The notes: generated from the sequence alone by a model not told the origin. A DNA stretch of 64,000 nt from Oikopleura dioica (GCA_907165135.1 OU015568.1:628501-692500), one strand, 5' to 3'. Shown: positions 42,884-54,395, counted from the first letter of the stretch. Program-made: numbers and translations.

Positions 42884-43883
42884 TCAGAATTCTGGGAGGT
42901 CACAGTATTCCCATCGAACATCAGGATCGGTTGTGTAGCACCAAGCACCGCCAGGCTCATTGTCAGGATTTCGGCAGAAATAAGTGTCGTAAGTAGACTT
43001 TCCATAAAATTGAATAATCATGTCTCCTCGGTTGTGATCGTGTGGAGACTGGCTCGACCATTTTTGGCAATCTTTTCCGGAGCGGGTTACTTTTTCGTGT
43101 TAAGACAAGTCCCTTTTTTCAAGGAAAATAAATTTTGTCTGAGCATTCGTTTCCTGATTTTGTGCCGACGTATTCTTTCTGAACACAGAATTACCAAGTC
43201 CCGTCAGATTCTTCTGAGAAGCACCAAGCTCGTGGTTCACCATCAGTGTTTCGGCAGTAGTTAGTTCCATCGAAGCCATCTGGCATGTCAACCCAAACGT
43301 CGCATTTTTTGCCCGATTCTGTTACTCATGGAGGATTTTTTAAAAGAGAAAATCCGCGAAAATCCGCGAAAATTTTTCAGAGAAAAATTTTTTTCAAAAA
43401 TCCGTTCCGGAAATTTTTCCTTCATAATTTGCCTGATTTCCGCTGTAGAAAGAAACGCAGTCGCAAGCCGGTATATCACAGTACTCCCAACGCTTATTCG
43501 AGTCGGTCGTGTAGCACCAAGCACCGTCCTCCATATTGTCAGGATTGCGACAATAGTTGGTGTCGAGATCTTGTTCTCCATAGCTTTCGACGAACATTTC
43601 ATTCATGCTGTGTTGATGAGGATATTGAGCCGACCACTTTTGGCATGTTCTTCCCGATCGAGTCGCTTAATAAAAAGTAAGCGTTGGAATTCTAGACCCT
43701 CGAATCGTAACCCTAACCCTAACCCTAGCACATCCAGTCCTTACTTGAAATGGTTCCAGTATAGGTCTTATGCTTGACAACATCTTCCCCCGTCGAATAC
43801 GCGCACTTGTCCAAATTCTCACATGGCGGAGCCGGCGGGTCCCCGAAAATACCGGTGAAGGTAGTCAAAAAGTAAAAAATCAT
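42884..43883 (-). CDS. Secreted three-kringle protein B, with in-frame stop
   Basis: Tandem paralog of the gene at 41329-42662. Exon 1 (43883-43745): signal peptide MIFYFLTTFTGIFG, then CENLDKC. Exon 2 (43665-43408): complete kringle (SGRTCQKW, NYCRNPDN, AWCYTTD, WEYC). Exon 3 (43324-43154): a short kringle-like unit (SGKKCDVW, NYCRNTDG, AWCF) in which the expected W-E/K-F-C reads W-stop-F-C; the TAA is at 43191-43193. Exon 4 (43089-42884): kringle 3 ending WEYCDLPEF. Introns 2 and 3 preserve frame only with GA donors (43407 and 43153). It is either a recent pseudogene, read through, or shortened to one and a half kringles. A telomere-like (CCCTAA)3 lies in intron 1. Confidence 0.75.
43705..43732. 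repeat. Interstitial telomere-type repeat
   Basis: GTAACCCTAACCCTAACCCT in intron 1 of kringle gene B. TTAGGG arrays of two to four units also occur near 28782, 41745-41865 and 56314-56340. Confidence 0.75.
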
Positions 43884-45168
43884 CGCAATGACTTTTTTCT
43901 TAATGACGGATGTTACCGTATTTTCAGCAATAGCCGGCTTGCTGTTTATACAGGAACCACCCAACAAATATGAGTTATTGAAGAGATTGTGCTTTTTTAA
44001 TTGAAAACAAAGGCAATTTTTGATGAGTTTGTATATTCTTGGCAAACGAGGGGCGTTCCAAGTTTAATCTCTTAGGAGGTCAAGAAATTGGAAGGTCAAA
44101 AAATACGGCCACCGGGGACTCCCAGTACAAATTGGTACTGCCAGTACCAATTTTGGCAAGGCAAAATTTTATTCAGCCAGTATAATTAATTAAAAAATTA
44201 TTCTAATAAATAATTAAAAATAAGATTAATAATTAAAAATTATTTATAATAGAAATAATTATAAATTTAAAATTTTATTATTTCAAAATAATTTAAAAAT
44301 TATTTTAAAATGCATTAAGGGAACCCCGATCAATATTTTCTTGTAATAAATAATGCAACTAGACGTAATTTGCAGGAAATCGGCCACATCAGTGTTCACC
44401 AGAATGAGCCGCCATGTTTTATACACGTGTTTAAGGTCGGGTTTTTGGAGCCACAAGACATTTTTTTTCTGTGACTCGCAGTCGGCACATTTATTTTTGT
44501 TTTACGTAAGGCCTCTGTTGCTTCGGTAGATTCATGTTGAAAAGATGGTGGGTTGTTAGAAAGGTGAGAGAAAGGCTTTATTTATAGTTTTTAGTTGTGG
44601 CAAAGCTGGGTGTGGATAATTATGATTAATAAATTTGATGTGTTAATTCAATGTGAAATGTGTGTAGATACGATTTATTCTCACCTGCGAGGAACATGAT
44701 TGGCCAATTAAACACTTTCTAGAGGTCGCCTTTCCGAATGATAACATTTCATATAAGACGAGTTTTAGGTAGTGGTATGAAATGCTGACTCATGTTCTGA
44801 AATACCTTTGATAAAAAGCCGCGAAGCGGCTTTTACAGAAATAGAGCCGCAAAGCGGCTTCGCCAGAATTCAAACGAAAATGGCGAAAATGGCGAAGCCG
44901 CTATGCGGCTTCGTTCTCGTAAAAGCCACAACGCTTTTTAATCAAAGATATTTCAGATCTTGACTGAGGTTTTTTAGATCAAGGAGGGAGATAAATTGTT
45001 GGAGGGATGAATTGTTGAATTCTTGGGGCACAATTTTCAGATGTCAAATCGCCCCAATTTGTCGAAGTAATTGACACAAATCTGAAAATTAAACACATGT
45101 TGTTCTGAATCCTACCAGGGTTCATCAAAGGAAGAAAAACTATTTTCAAATTTTCGAATTCAGGGAAA
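43884..45168. other. Intergenic with AT-rich block and an AGCCGC-family copy
   Basis: 44125-44155 holds a small hairpin (CAAATTGGTACTGCCAGTACCA). 44170-44310 is AT-rich. 44800-44975 is an AGCCGC-family copy with four palindromes and diverged tips. No gene was seen. Confidence 0.5.
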
Positions 45169-45671
45169 ATGAAATTGGCACTCTGTATCGTTATGGTTTT
45201 TGCGGGTGCTCGCGGCTAACACTCAAGAATGTCCCAAGTATTCCTACTGGATCAGCCATTTTTTCTCCTGGAATAGATACCAGTTTTATCAATTAAAGGG
45301 CCAGAATTTTTCATCCTTAAGGACCCCCGTGAAGATCATTTTTTCAGAATTAAGGGTACCCTCAAAAAATTTTGGTTTTACCGTATACCTTAGCTAAAAA
45401 CCGAAAAAAGCTCGCTCCTTGCGACCTAACCTTTAACGGCCTGTATATCCTTAAGTTTGATGTCAAGAGATCATCATAATAGAAACGGTTGAAGTCGAGG
45501 CTTTGATCTAAAAGTTTCTTGCTGAAATTAAGGGTGTATCTAAGATACAGGGTGGGGGCCCCCACTGGCGGGTCCTTAAGAAATATAAAAGAGATTCCTC
45601 TTATTTATGCTGATATAGAAGAAATTATCGACCTGCGTCTCCTTAAATTTCATCAGAGCATTATTTTTTGA
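45169..45671 (+). CDS. Possible small secreted protein broken by a MITE and a frameshift
   Basis: Starts MKLALCIVMV, a signal-peptide-like stretch, followed by a five-T run (45197-45201). Removing one T continues the frame into LAANTQECPKYSYW and on to 45316. There a TTAA-flanked MITE begins; excising it and one TTAA continues the frame to a stop at 45669. A second ORF, 45668-45886, may be a following exon after a CATCAG acceptor near 45650. Two repairs are needed, so the model is weak. Confidence 0.3.
45317..45579. mobile_element. TTAA-flanked MITE
   Basis: TTAAGGACCCCCG at the left and GGCGGGTCCTTAA at the right, 263 bp. The left interior contains TTAAGGGTACCC and the right TTAAGGGTGTATC, again the TTAA-plus-G-run signature. 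Confidence 0.65.
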
Positions 45672-45889
45672 TAGATGAGCTGGACGGATATCACGTGATT
45701 GAGAATAGAAGTAAAGTTGGTTTAATCGAGATAAGAAGAAGCGCGTCTCATGTTTATTTCTCAGCCCGATTTGATGTCAAGAGAAAGTCGACTCGAGCGT
45801 CCATTAGTTTTAATGAACTTGATCTGGTGTTTCTACTTGAGAGAATTCAACAGTGTTCCTCTCCTTCAGATTCAGCAGGTGTCTGACTT

Positions 45890-47245
45890 AGCTTCCGGAG
45901 CAGTTCCAGATTGTGAAATTTCGAATTTCGGATTTCATTTTAACGTTCATTTAAAATACCGAAAACCATTTTTTGTTGAGCAAATTGAAAGTTTTTACTG
46001 AGCTAATAACAGGACAACTGATTGAGGATGAGCCTGGGATCAGCTCGAATTCTTGCGTCGATTTACAAATTCTTGAACAAGCGAATGTGTGAAAATCTGA
46101 AAAAACGTGGCCAAGTCTGATCACATGCTGCGAACCACAAGCCGCCTCAGCCACGTGGAGTGCACCCTTTGAAATTCGCTCTTGTACTACAATGTTGTTT
46201 TCCGAACGTTTTTCTCGCAAATATTTATTGTTCAAGAATGGTCTGAGCATAAGTTCAATTCTGAAAACCTGTGTCAGGGTCTGAAAGATTTTAAATATAA
46301 AGCCGCGAAGCGGCTTTTGTAAAAATGAAGCCGAATCGATTTTCGAATTCTCGTGAAGCCGCTTTGCGGCTTCGTTTAAAAAAAAAAGCCGCTACGCGGC
46401 TTTTCATAAAAGATCTTTCAGTCCCTGACTCAGGTTTTAACTCAGGTAGCCGAACAAAGCTCGAAAGCCGCAAGCGGCTTCTCAATTTTCAAAATTGAAC
46501 TTCGGCTCAGACAGTTTTTCATGAATAAAAACTTCTTTAGCCAAGATAAAATCAGGTAATCTTTTTAAACCTGCAACAGAACAAAACTTGTAAAGGGTGC
46601 TGAAATGTTGTAAATTCGCACATTCGAGTTGTTGACTCCAAAAGCAACTGAAAGTCTCTTTAAAAACGAGCGACTTAAATATTGCAATCACAAACATCGT
46701 GGAAGATTTAGTGGTTTCTATGAATTGCAATTGATTGTTTTGTTGATTGGGATATTATCGCACTGTTGATGGTGCTTAATCAATCCGCATTGTTTCAAAA
46801 CGGGGCTAAAATGGAAGGAATTCGCTCAAGTGAATTTTTAGATGATAGCCGTTACGTTATTTTCAATAAATTTTCATTTCATTAGCGCGCGAAAAATGCA
46901 CCCGCCATAATCATGATTTTCGCGCGGCTTTTGTTTGACCATTCTTTTGGTCGACCTTGTCAGCCCAAGATTGAACCCAGGCTTGAGCTTCACGCGCGGC
47001 AAATTGAGATGAACAAGGTTGGAAAAAGTCCGGAAGTTGGCATCGAATTGAAGAGAGGAAAATGAGGTCACATGAGTTTTTCGTCAATTTAGATAATGAA
47101 TGAAAACCTGAGTCAGGGTCCAAAAAGGCTTTCCGGAAGAGCCGCATAGCGGCTTTTTCTGAAGCAAAGCCGCAAAGCTGCTTCGGAAAAATGACTTTTT
47201 TTACGAAAACTTCTTCAAATCTTGTTTTTCTCATCGATTTCTGAC
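45890..47245. other. Repeat-rich intergenic region
   Basis: 46260-46480 and 47098-47195 are AGCCGC/CCTGAGTCAGG family copies. A minus ORF at 46482-46730 and a minus frame at about 46911-47030 (reading CQLPDFFQPCSSQFAAREAQ) might be exons, but no splice partners were found. Confidence 0.4.
46260..46480. repeat. AGCCGC/CCTGAGTCAGG repeat copy
   Basis: One of the longest copies: AAAACCTGTGTCAGGGTCTG at the left, three AGCCGC palindromes, CCCTGACTCAGGTTTTAAC at the right, followed by an extra GAAAGCCGCAAGCGGCTTC. Confidence 0.8.
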
Positions 47246-47251
47246 CCAAAA

Positions 47252-47476
47252 ATGAAATCTTCTCTTGAAAACAGTCTTACAGAAAAACAACTCCAGAACA
47301 GAAGCGCTAGTCCAAAGCGCCTAAACACCAGTAATTGGTGTCTTTATGTCCAGTCTCCAACTCGTAATCACCTTGGAATCACCATCTTCATTTCTGAAAA
47401 ATCATATGCGAAAAGGCAAGAAATCTGCATTATGAGAAAGTTTTTGAAGGAGAAAAATGGTCTTGACGACAACTAA
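47252..47476 (+). CDS. Small ORF of unknown function
   Basis: 74 residues, starting MKSSLENSLTEKQLQNRS, polar N-terminus, then a short hydrophobic strand (HLGITIFIS) and a basic C-terminus. No upstream stop conflict, no splice signals and no recognised domain. Confidence 0.35.
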   Translation: MKSSLENSLTEKQLQNRSASPKRLNTSNWCLYVQSPTRNHLGITIFISEKSYAKRQEICIMRKFLKEKNGLDDN

Positions 47477-47944
47477 ATTGTCAGTTATTTTGTTGTTTAT
47501 TGGCTTTCAGAGAAGATACAGTAATTTGACAGTTGATGTCTAAATGATCAACGATAAGTACGATAAGCATCGTAATCGATAGTTGCCAGTAGTACGATCC
47601 GGTTTAGCGTCATTTTTCGTTTGAAGTCTGTTATGGGAGAAAGTGTGGCAATTAAAAGACACTTGATTTATCGGGGCGAGTTACGTCGGGCGAGAGTTTG
47701 GGTGAGTGACGCTGCGGTACAAAATAGAGCCACAAAGAAGCGCTTCCAGAATGCGTCGGACAGCTTGTTCTGCATTTTCGCCAAGAAATCATAAATGGCT
47801 GACTTGTCAAATACTATATAAGTTTTTTTTTTGTTATTGAAAATGAACTACCAAAATTATCATAACTGCACTTAGGGCTTGCGAATTCTGGCCTTGCAAA
47901 TACACGGTTTTTGGTGGAAACCCTGAAAACAATTTGCGCTATTT
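47477..47944. other. Intergenic, no gene seen
   Basis: Contains ATGATCAACGATAAGTACGA-like short repeats; nothing else was recognised. Confidence 0.4.
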
Positions 47945-48556
47945 ACTGAAACTGCTTCTCGCGGATTTGACCGAAGAAGAGAGGGTTCTTAGAAAATGCG
48001 TAAAAATTACTACACTAGAGTTTATGGTAAGCAGCTTTTTGCGGAACAGATTTTTAATTGATAGTTTGGCGAAATCAAAATTTGTGTTTCGGGTTCAAAA
48101 GTCCAGTAACTTTACTCTAGAAATAACGTCAGGATACGGTTATTTTCTTGATAAGGAAATAAATTATAATTAAGTTCTTTCCCTTTGTGTTCCAGGGGAT
48201 TATACTATTACAGTCAGGGCTTGAAATTACACGAATTTAAGAGAAAATCCCAGAAAAAAAAATCAGTGGAATGGCAAGCCCTGACTGTAATAATAAAAGT
48301 CCCTGGACAACAAAGGGAAAGAACAAAATTACAATTTTTGTCCTTGACATGAAAATAACCGGATCCTGACGTAACTTCTAGAGTAAAAGTTACTGGACTT
48401 TTGAACCCAAAACACAAATTTTGATTTCGCCAAACTATCAATTAAAAATCTGTTCCGCTAAGACTTGCGTACCCAAAACTTTAGAGTAGTAATTTTAACG
48501 CATTTTCGAAGACCCCTCTCAAAAAATCCGCGAGAAAAAAAAGCAGTTTCACGAGG
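47945..48556. mobile_element. Long inverted-repeat (foldback) element
   Basis: Left arm about 47945-48235 and right arm about 48270-48556 are reverse complements with about 90 percent match by eye. Tips are ACTGAAACTGC and GCAGTTTCA; the centre holds CAGTCAGGGCTTG and CAAGCCCTGACTG. The ORFs on each arm are mirror products, not genes. Confidence 0.75.
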
Positions 48557-50290
48557 CGTCGACTTGTTTGAAAAATGCGGCGTGTTATGTTAGGGCTGGA
48601 CCTAATTATTTCTTTAGCCGTTTTTTCTAACTTGCTTCCGAATTCCAACAAACGTTTTTTCTATTCACTCGTGGCCGTGTCGAGTATTTTTCAAAGGCAT
48701 TAACGTGCGCTTTCAAAGAACCCTGCTCCCTGTTATGCAATAATAACAAGCGAGGATCGAGCAAGCTATTTTCAGAACCGGGCCCGTTATAAATATAAAA
48801 CTCGGAATGCGATGTTTGATCGTGAACCTTTTTTATTTATTGAGAGCAATTCAATTTGTCGTCAATCTCAGTCCACGATTTTCAACAAAATTCTTGCTTG
48901 AATATTTTTTTACATGGTGATATCGATTTTATGGTAATAACGAGGTGATAAATTCGTCGATATCTATTTTTAAGCTTTATATAAACTAGACATAACATTA
49001 TATAAACTTACATAATCTTATATAAATCTTGATTTCACTTGATTCAATTTTTTTCTTGATGATGTAAGCTACGATATTGAACGGCATCATCTATGAATAA
49101 AAAAAAATATTCTTTTGGTGTAGAAATCTATTCCCTTCTATCCATCAAATTTAAGCATATCGACCTGATTATTGTAAATTTGTTTTGGGAGCTGCAACGA
49201 ACCGAAAAAAGACAAATTTTGAGTGGAAATTTTCAACGAATCAGAAGCATAGATTCGGCTAACCGGCCAATCAGCAGCCAAGTAGCCACTCACGCAAAAT
49301 TTTTCGAGATTTTTTTTCGATTTTTGACACCACCCCATTTGATTTTGATGTCTTAGGGTATCCCTTTAGGGTAAGCTAATCCTAACCTAGGTATACGCTA
49401 ATATGGTCATCTTCGAGTCATATTCCGTTAAATAGAGATCCGTTTTTTTTTTAATATAAAACTTCCAATCAGAAGATTTGATCTTTGCGATATGACATCG
49501 TGAATAGTCTGTTGAGCTAAATTCAGCGATATCTTTTTGGATAGAAAGGCTTAAACTGATAAGCACGAAATCGAGTCAATCTGTCTTCGGAAAACGTAGC
49601 AAAAGTCTTTAAATTCCGCGACCTTGACCCGTGTTATCAAGCAGTTACGATAGCCAGAGCCACATTTTACTGCACATTGTTTCGGCATGTTTTAGAAATA
49701 TATATGCCCTTCCTCTTATAGAGCTCTTTTTATATAGAAAAAGAAAGAAGGAGATTTATGTCCAATGTCAGAAGAATCGTAAATGAGTCGGAGACGGCCG
49801 CAAACTTATGTCAAGTCTTGATTAGCCATCCAAGTTCACCGCAGAATCAAGTGCTTCCGCGAGGACGTACGCTGTCCCGCCTTCCCTGTTTCGAAGTTTC
49901 GAGGTTTCTAAGCCTCTCTTTCAAATTTCGACAAAGCCCCTTGTGTATATGATGATATTTTGAGAGGCTTGGAAGGATTCCGTTGTCGATCCACCTCGCG
50001 TGTTTTTGATAAGGAAGAGAATACTTTACCTAGTAGCGCAGACGCGCATTTTTGGGTCATCGCGATCTGTTCTGGCGAGCAGAAGCCCTTATCTTTTTAG
50101 ATTTAAAAGAAAGAAGGGAAATAATTGGAAAAAAATTGTTGCTGACTAATTTTCGACTCAAATCGAGAAGCCGCTTGCGGCTAAGAGCAAAACATGAGAC
50201 AAAAGCCGCGCTTCGCGTGGGTAAATACTTATCTTACTCGAACCAGCAAGCGCCTTCTCGATTTGAGTCGAAAAAAAGTCAGTAAAAAAA
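48557..50290. other. Intergenic with MITE copy and AGCCGC fragment
   Basis: 49183-49337 is copy 2 of the CAATCAG/GACGCCACC MITE family. 50160-50265 is a diverged AGCCGC-family fragment. Short (TATATAAACT)-like words lie near 48977-49035. No gene was recognised. Confidence 0.45.
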
Positions 50291-50292
50291 AC

Positions 50293-50665
50293 AAAGTCTT
50301 AGTATTTATTTTTGTCTTCAAAGAATCTTCAAGAAGTTGTTCCAGGTCATCATTAATTTCATCCCCAATTGACGTCAGAGGTCGAGCTGGCTCCTCAAAG
50401 GTGACGATCAGAATTTGCTCGTGACATTGTTGATCTTTCCTCCGTCTCGAACTGATCCTCGGCGAGAATCGTCAAATCGCGACTTTCGCTAAATAAATCA
50501 TGTCACGGCGCCGACCACCTAGTCACTGGTCCCAGAAACGAATTGAACGTGTTCAATTTCAACTCTTTCCAATAATTCGATCGCTCTGATTTGAACCCTG
50601 ATTTTCGCTGGTTTTCTTCCAAAACGACTTGTTGTCGGTGGCTTTGATGAAAGTTTTATCTGCAA
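50293..50665 (-). other. Possible broken coding region
   Basis: Protein-like reading on the minus strand in more than one frame: IKLSSKPPTTSRFGRKPAK after a TTTGCAG acceptor near 50660, then CHEQILIVTFEEPARPLTS and GDEINDDLEQLLEDS near 50300-50420. The frames do not join with standard splicing. A decayed or mis-sequenced gene is possible. Confidence 0.25.
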
Positions 50666-52218
50666 ATTAGGTGACATGAATTTTCCGCTGTAACTTATAC
50701 CGTTTCTTTTTTTTTCAAAATTCAGTGATTGAATTTTGCGGCGTAATTTTCACCACTGTAGGTTTCAGTTCACACTTTCAGGGGGTGAAAATTGAGGCCG
50801 CCACTGTATTCACCATGAGTTACCGTATGAATGCAAAACGTCAAATCCAAAATACAGTCGACCGACACTGGAAAAAATGCCGAATGTCGCTGAATGTCGC
50901 CGAATGTCGCCACTCATTTTTTAAAACAGAATTTTGGAGAACAAAAGTAGTTTGTTTTCAAAATTTTGGCTCAAAAAACAATTCTCTTTCAAAATGCCTG
51001 TATTCCCAAAAAAAGTAGCGACATTCGTCGACATTCGGCGATTTTTGGCGACTTTCTTGGGGCGCCCAATACTGTCGATTTCGAAAGGCCAGATTCTGTC
51101 AGAAGTTTCGTTTCAAAGAATGTGACAGTGAATTACACGCTTAGGGTTTTATAAGCAACGTTTCTTCTCAAGAGAAAATCACTGAAATTCGCGGTTATAT
51201 TTGTACACACTGTGTGCAGTGTCTTTCTTTTACGGTAGTGCGAATCTTGACCACCACAGGATAATTCAAACACTCTTGAGCGTGATATACTGTATGTTTT
51301 AACCCTCAACGCTAGGATCATTTTTACTGAAGCAGCCTTACCGAGTTGCCTGAGCTCAACAACCTGTGTGGAAAACCTGAGTCAGGGTCGTAAAGAACTT
51401 TAATAAAAAGCCACTAGAATGTGCCAAAAAATAGCAATTTCAAATCAATTTTTGCATTTGAATTAAAAAATTTTTTTTTACCTCAGGTCATGGGCTTTTT
51501 TGTCCCAAAAATAGTAATTATTAGTAAAAAATCTTTTTTTTTTTGCAAAAAATTTAAAATTTTTGCTTCGGAGCTGTTACAAATTTTTCCTTTAGTAACG
51601 TAGATGAATATGCACCCACGTTGAACTGCTGTTAGATTTAACGGTATATCAGGAGACCTGTAAACACGAAAATAAACTGTTTCCTCTCAAGTTCAGTGAT
51701 TGAAAATCGCGGTATAATTTGTACAGAAGTGGTTTCAATTCGCACTTCTCGTGGCGCCATCGGAAACCACCACTGTCAAGTGTAATGAAAATACATGTCC
51801 AGCGAAAATTATACGCTGTTTGGTCATTTATTGAAAATGACAGTGAAACACGAAGAAATCTGCTTTCATAATGTTTTAAAAGCTCGGCTAAGGATGTAAT
51901 TATGCAGCGGTAAGGTCTATAAACGGAGCTCTGCACGTTGGCGGTTGTTATTGACGAGCTTGTTTACAAACAACAGCTTTTAACCGAGACAATCAGGTAC
52001 CATTGTCGAAAATTGACAGACAAACAATATTATGGTCGTTTCTCAGAATAAAGATTTTGCAAAAATTTTCTTCTATGTAATGAATAAATTTTTGATAAAA
52101 AATTCAGAAAAGTATAGTTTTCTTTCTTACTAGGGGGTTATTAATGAAGATACCCCTATCCCTTACCCCTAACTTGGGGACTACACCCCCAGGACCCCCA
52201 ATATCTTGGGGTTTTGAC
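50666..52218. other. Repeat-like intergenic DNA
   Basis: TTCAGTGATTGAA...GCGGCGTAATTTT-like segments recur at about 50725, 51170 (inverted) and 51692. CCGAATGTCGC is repeated three times at about 50878-50912, and its complement at 51017-51050, forming a loose inverted repeat. 51355-51415 is a truncated CCTGAGTCAGG-family end. No gene. Confidence 0.4.
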
Positions 52219-52378
52219 GTGGAGGTATCAGGAACGAACAAAAAAATCTCGACAAATTTTGCGTGGAAAATTTTCAACCAATCAGAAGCCTGGATTCGGC
52301 TGACCGGACATTCAGCAGCCGAGTCGCCGCCCACGCAAAATTTGTCGAAATTTTTTGTATGTTCCTGACGCCAACCCT
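52219..52378. mobile_element. MITE of the CAATCAG/GACGCCACC family, copy 3
   Basis: TATCAGGAACGAACAAAAAA and TTTTTTGTATGTTCCTGACG are inverted ends; the centre CCAATCAGAAGCCTGGATTC matches the copy at 34625-34769. Confidence 0.65.
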
Positions 52379-52439
52379 TTTCGCCTCTGGAAAAGTAGCG
52401 AAATCTGGAGCCTAAGCTACTGAGTAGCAACGGCACACC

Positions 52440-52913
52440 CTTAATTAAATAGACACATTCGACAGAATTAAACCTTGACAAACAGTTTGTTATTTCAATA
52501 CTGGAATAATCAGTGCTCCTTTGAACATCAATTATTAATAATTGAATCCGTCGTGGACTCAGCTCCTCAAGCATATTACCCTGATAATAGAGTACGCGTT
52601 CTATTACACGCACAATGCATTGTAATTCATTTAATTTATTGAGTGAGTTTACATCAAAAAGTTGTCTTCGTGGCTACTCGTTGAACGACGCGGTTTTCGG
52701 TGGAGGCGTTTCATTCGTCCAAATAATTTCAAAGCGATTGTGAAATATGTTACGACTGCTCCATTCTTGGAGCATCTCACAAGTCGAAAACTAAGAAGGA
52801 TTAGTTGTGACATTGATCGGATTGGATTACTTAATCACTCCAACGTAACTTTTTTTTCCACGATTGTTGACTCAACAATGTATCAATTACTAGATGAAGC
52901 TGTCAATAGTTAG
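52440..52913. other. Pair of divergent weakly similar ORFs
   Basis: Minus 52614-52440 reads MLEELSPRRIQLLIIDV; plus 52656-52913 reads FLEHLTSRKLRRISCDI. They share an LExL(S/T)xR(K/R) pattern with similar spacing to an Asp and Arg. This resembles leucine-rich, F-box-associated repeats and could be remnants of a divergently duplicated pair, but identity is low. Confidence 0.25.
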
Positions 52914-53675
52914 CTCCTTCAAGCAATGTTCAAAAAGGAGACAAATAGGTCAACTTCGTTAACTCAGCTTTTCGGTTATTACATGTATTCGGTCGACAAA
53001 GCCTTCTGTGACCTTTTATAACAATGGTAAATTCCTTGTTATTTTTTTGCATCAGATCACATTTATTGGTCACATCACGAATCAGAACGATTTTGAAAAT
53101 TTTGGTTATCATTTGCTAAAGTTTTGAAATGAAAAATAAGTAAACTTATCATTTGAAAATGATCGTTATGGTTTTTCCATTTCCGAAATCTCGGTAGATA
53201 AAGAAATGACCTGGTTTTTAAAACATCATTCAAAGGCTAGTTGAGCAATTTCTGCGTTCCTTCTATGCTTTTCTTCATGACATCATAAGCAAACGCCATG
53301 TCGTATATTGTTTGAGTACTTGGTTTACACCACATTCGCGCGTCGCATCCGAAAACACACAAGTCAAAATCTTCCTAGGCGGCGCTCGCGAGTCAATCTT
53401 CATCTCACTACCGCGCGCTGGGTACCATGAGCGATCACGAAATAAGCGTCGCTCGCGAGCGCCCTCGCCCAAATCGGCAAGCTTCGAATCTGACGATTTT
53501 CTCTTCGTCTTCTTGGCAACAATCGCTAGTCTTGAAAAAAACTTATGCAAACATAAACTTATTTGCGCTTTTTTTTATAACAACAACAAACATTTTTTAT
53601 AACCAAAATCAACTGAGAGATTTCTGAAAGAGAATTTAAGAAACACATCAAAAGCACAAGCGGCAGATAGAAAAT
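52914..53675. other. Intergenic with a GC-richer weak ORF
   Basis: 53275-53550 (minus) is an open, Arg-rich 91-codon frame containing alternating CGCTCGCGAG words. No domain, no splice support. Confidence 0.3.
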
Positions 53676-53768
53676 ATGAAGAAAATATCGGTTTTATTGG
53701 CCCTTTTGGGGCCGATAAATGCCCTCGTGGATTATATAAAAATATCAGGAATGGTTAAACGAGCGTAA
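53676..53768 (+). CDS. Micropeptide with signal sequence
   Basis: A 30-codon ORF, MKKISVLLALLGPINA followed by LVDYIKISGMVKRA. The first half is a good signal peptide; the mature part ends with a dibasic KR. It could be a peptide-hormone-like precursor, the first exon of a longer gene (ATG|GTTAAA could be a donor), or chance. Confidence 0.3.
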   Translation: MKKISVLLALLGPINALVDYIKISGMVKRA

Positions 53769-53847
53769 TGAAATTTTTTAAATGGAAAAAATATATTTTT
53801 TGTTGAAAAAAATTAAATTTTTGGACGTTTTTTTTTGAAAAAATAAC

Positions 53848-54385
53848 TCAAATCTTAGCGAAATTTTTTCTGAAATTGGATTCGCCTTTTGGCCGAATCC
53901 GGAAATCTGATTGGCCCATAAAAATTTGACTTAATTTGGACTCATTTGTCGTTTTTGTCGTCGATTTTTGCCTTCTTTCCATCATTTTTGCTTTTTTTGC
54001 CCATTTTTTAAACCAAGGAATTTCTCCCGCCATCTTTTTAGACCTTCTATCATCATGTCTTCCCAGCCGCTTCCTCCTGCTCCATCCCCGTTTCCGCTGC
54101 TTCTCTGAGAAAGCTCTTACCATTCCACATATCTGTGTATAATTAGCGATTCCCTTAATCTCCCAAAAAGGAAAGAAAGGCTGTATTCTTCTCCAACGTG
54201 TGCAAATTCTCTCTGGGCCAAATGATTGACCCGCCGAGCTACTTCCGGAATGCTCTAACTGCTCCACAGCGCGTTTTGCAAAACGTTTGATAGATGTTCT
54301 GTCAGATTTCTGTCTATCTTGCAGAAATAAAACGAATCTAAGGACAGTTTGAATGAATTGTCTGAAAAGCTCCTTTATCATTTGC
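53848..54385 (-). CDS. Basic ORF beside a MITE
   Basis: Open from an AG acceptor next to the MITE at 54396. It begins MIKELFRQFIQTVLRFVLFL, then Arg/Lys-rich sequence, with a strong ATG|GTAAGAGC donor at about 54118. Downstream, all three frames stay open for some distance, so the true 3' part is unresolved. No domain recognised. Confidence 0.3.
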
Positions 54386-54395
54386 TCTGTCAAAA

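Noticed and set aside
43325-43660. Plus-strand ORFs with basic residues
   Set aside because: Antisense of kringle exons; no splice or domain support.
47934-48441. Pair of similar ORFs on opposite strands
   Set aside because: Mirror translation of the two arms of a foldback element.
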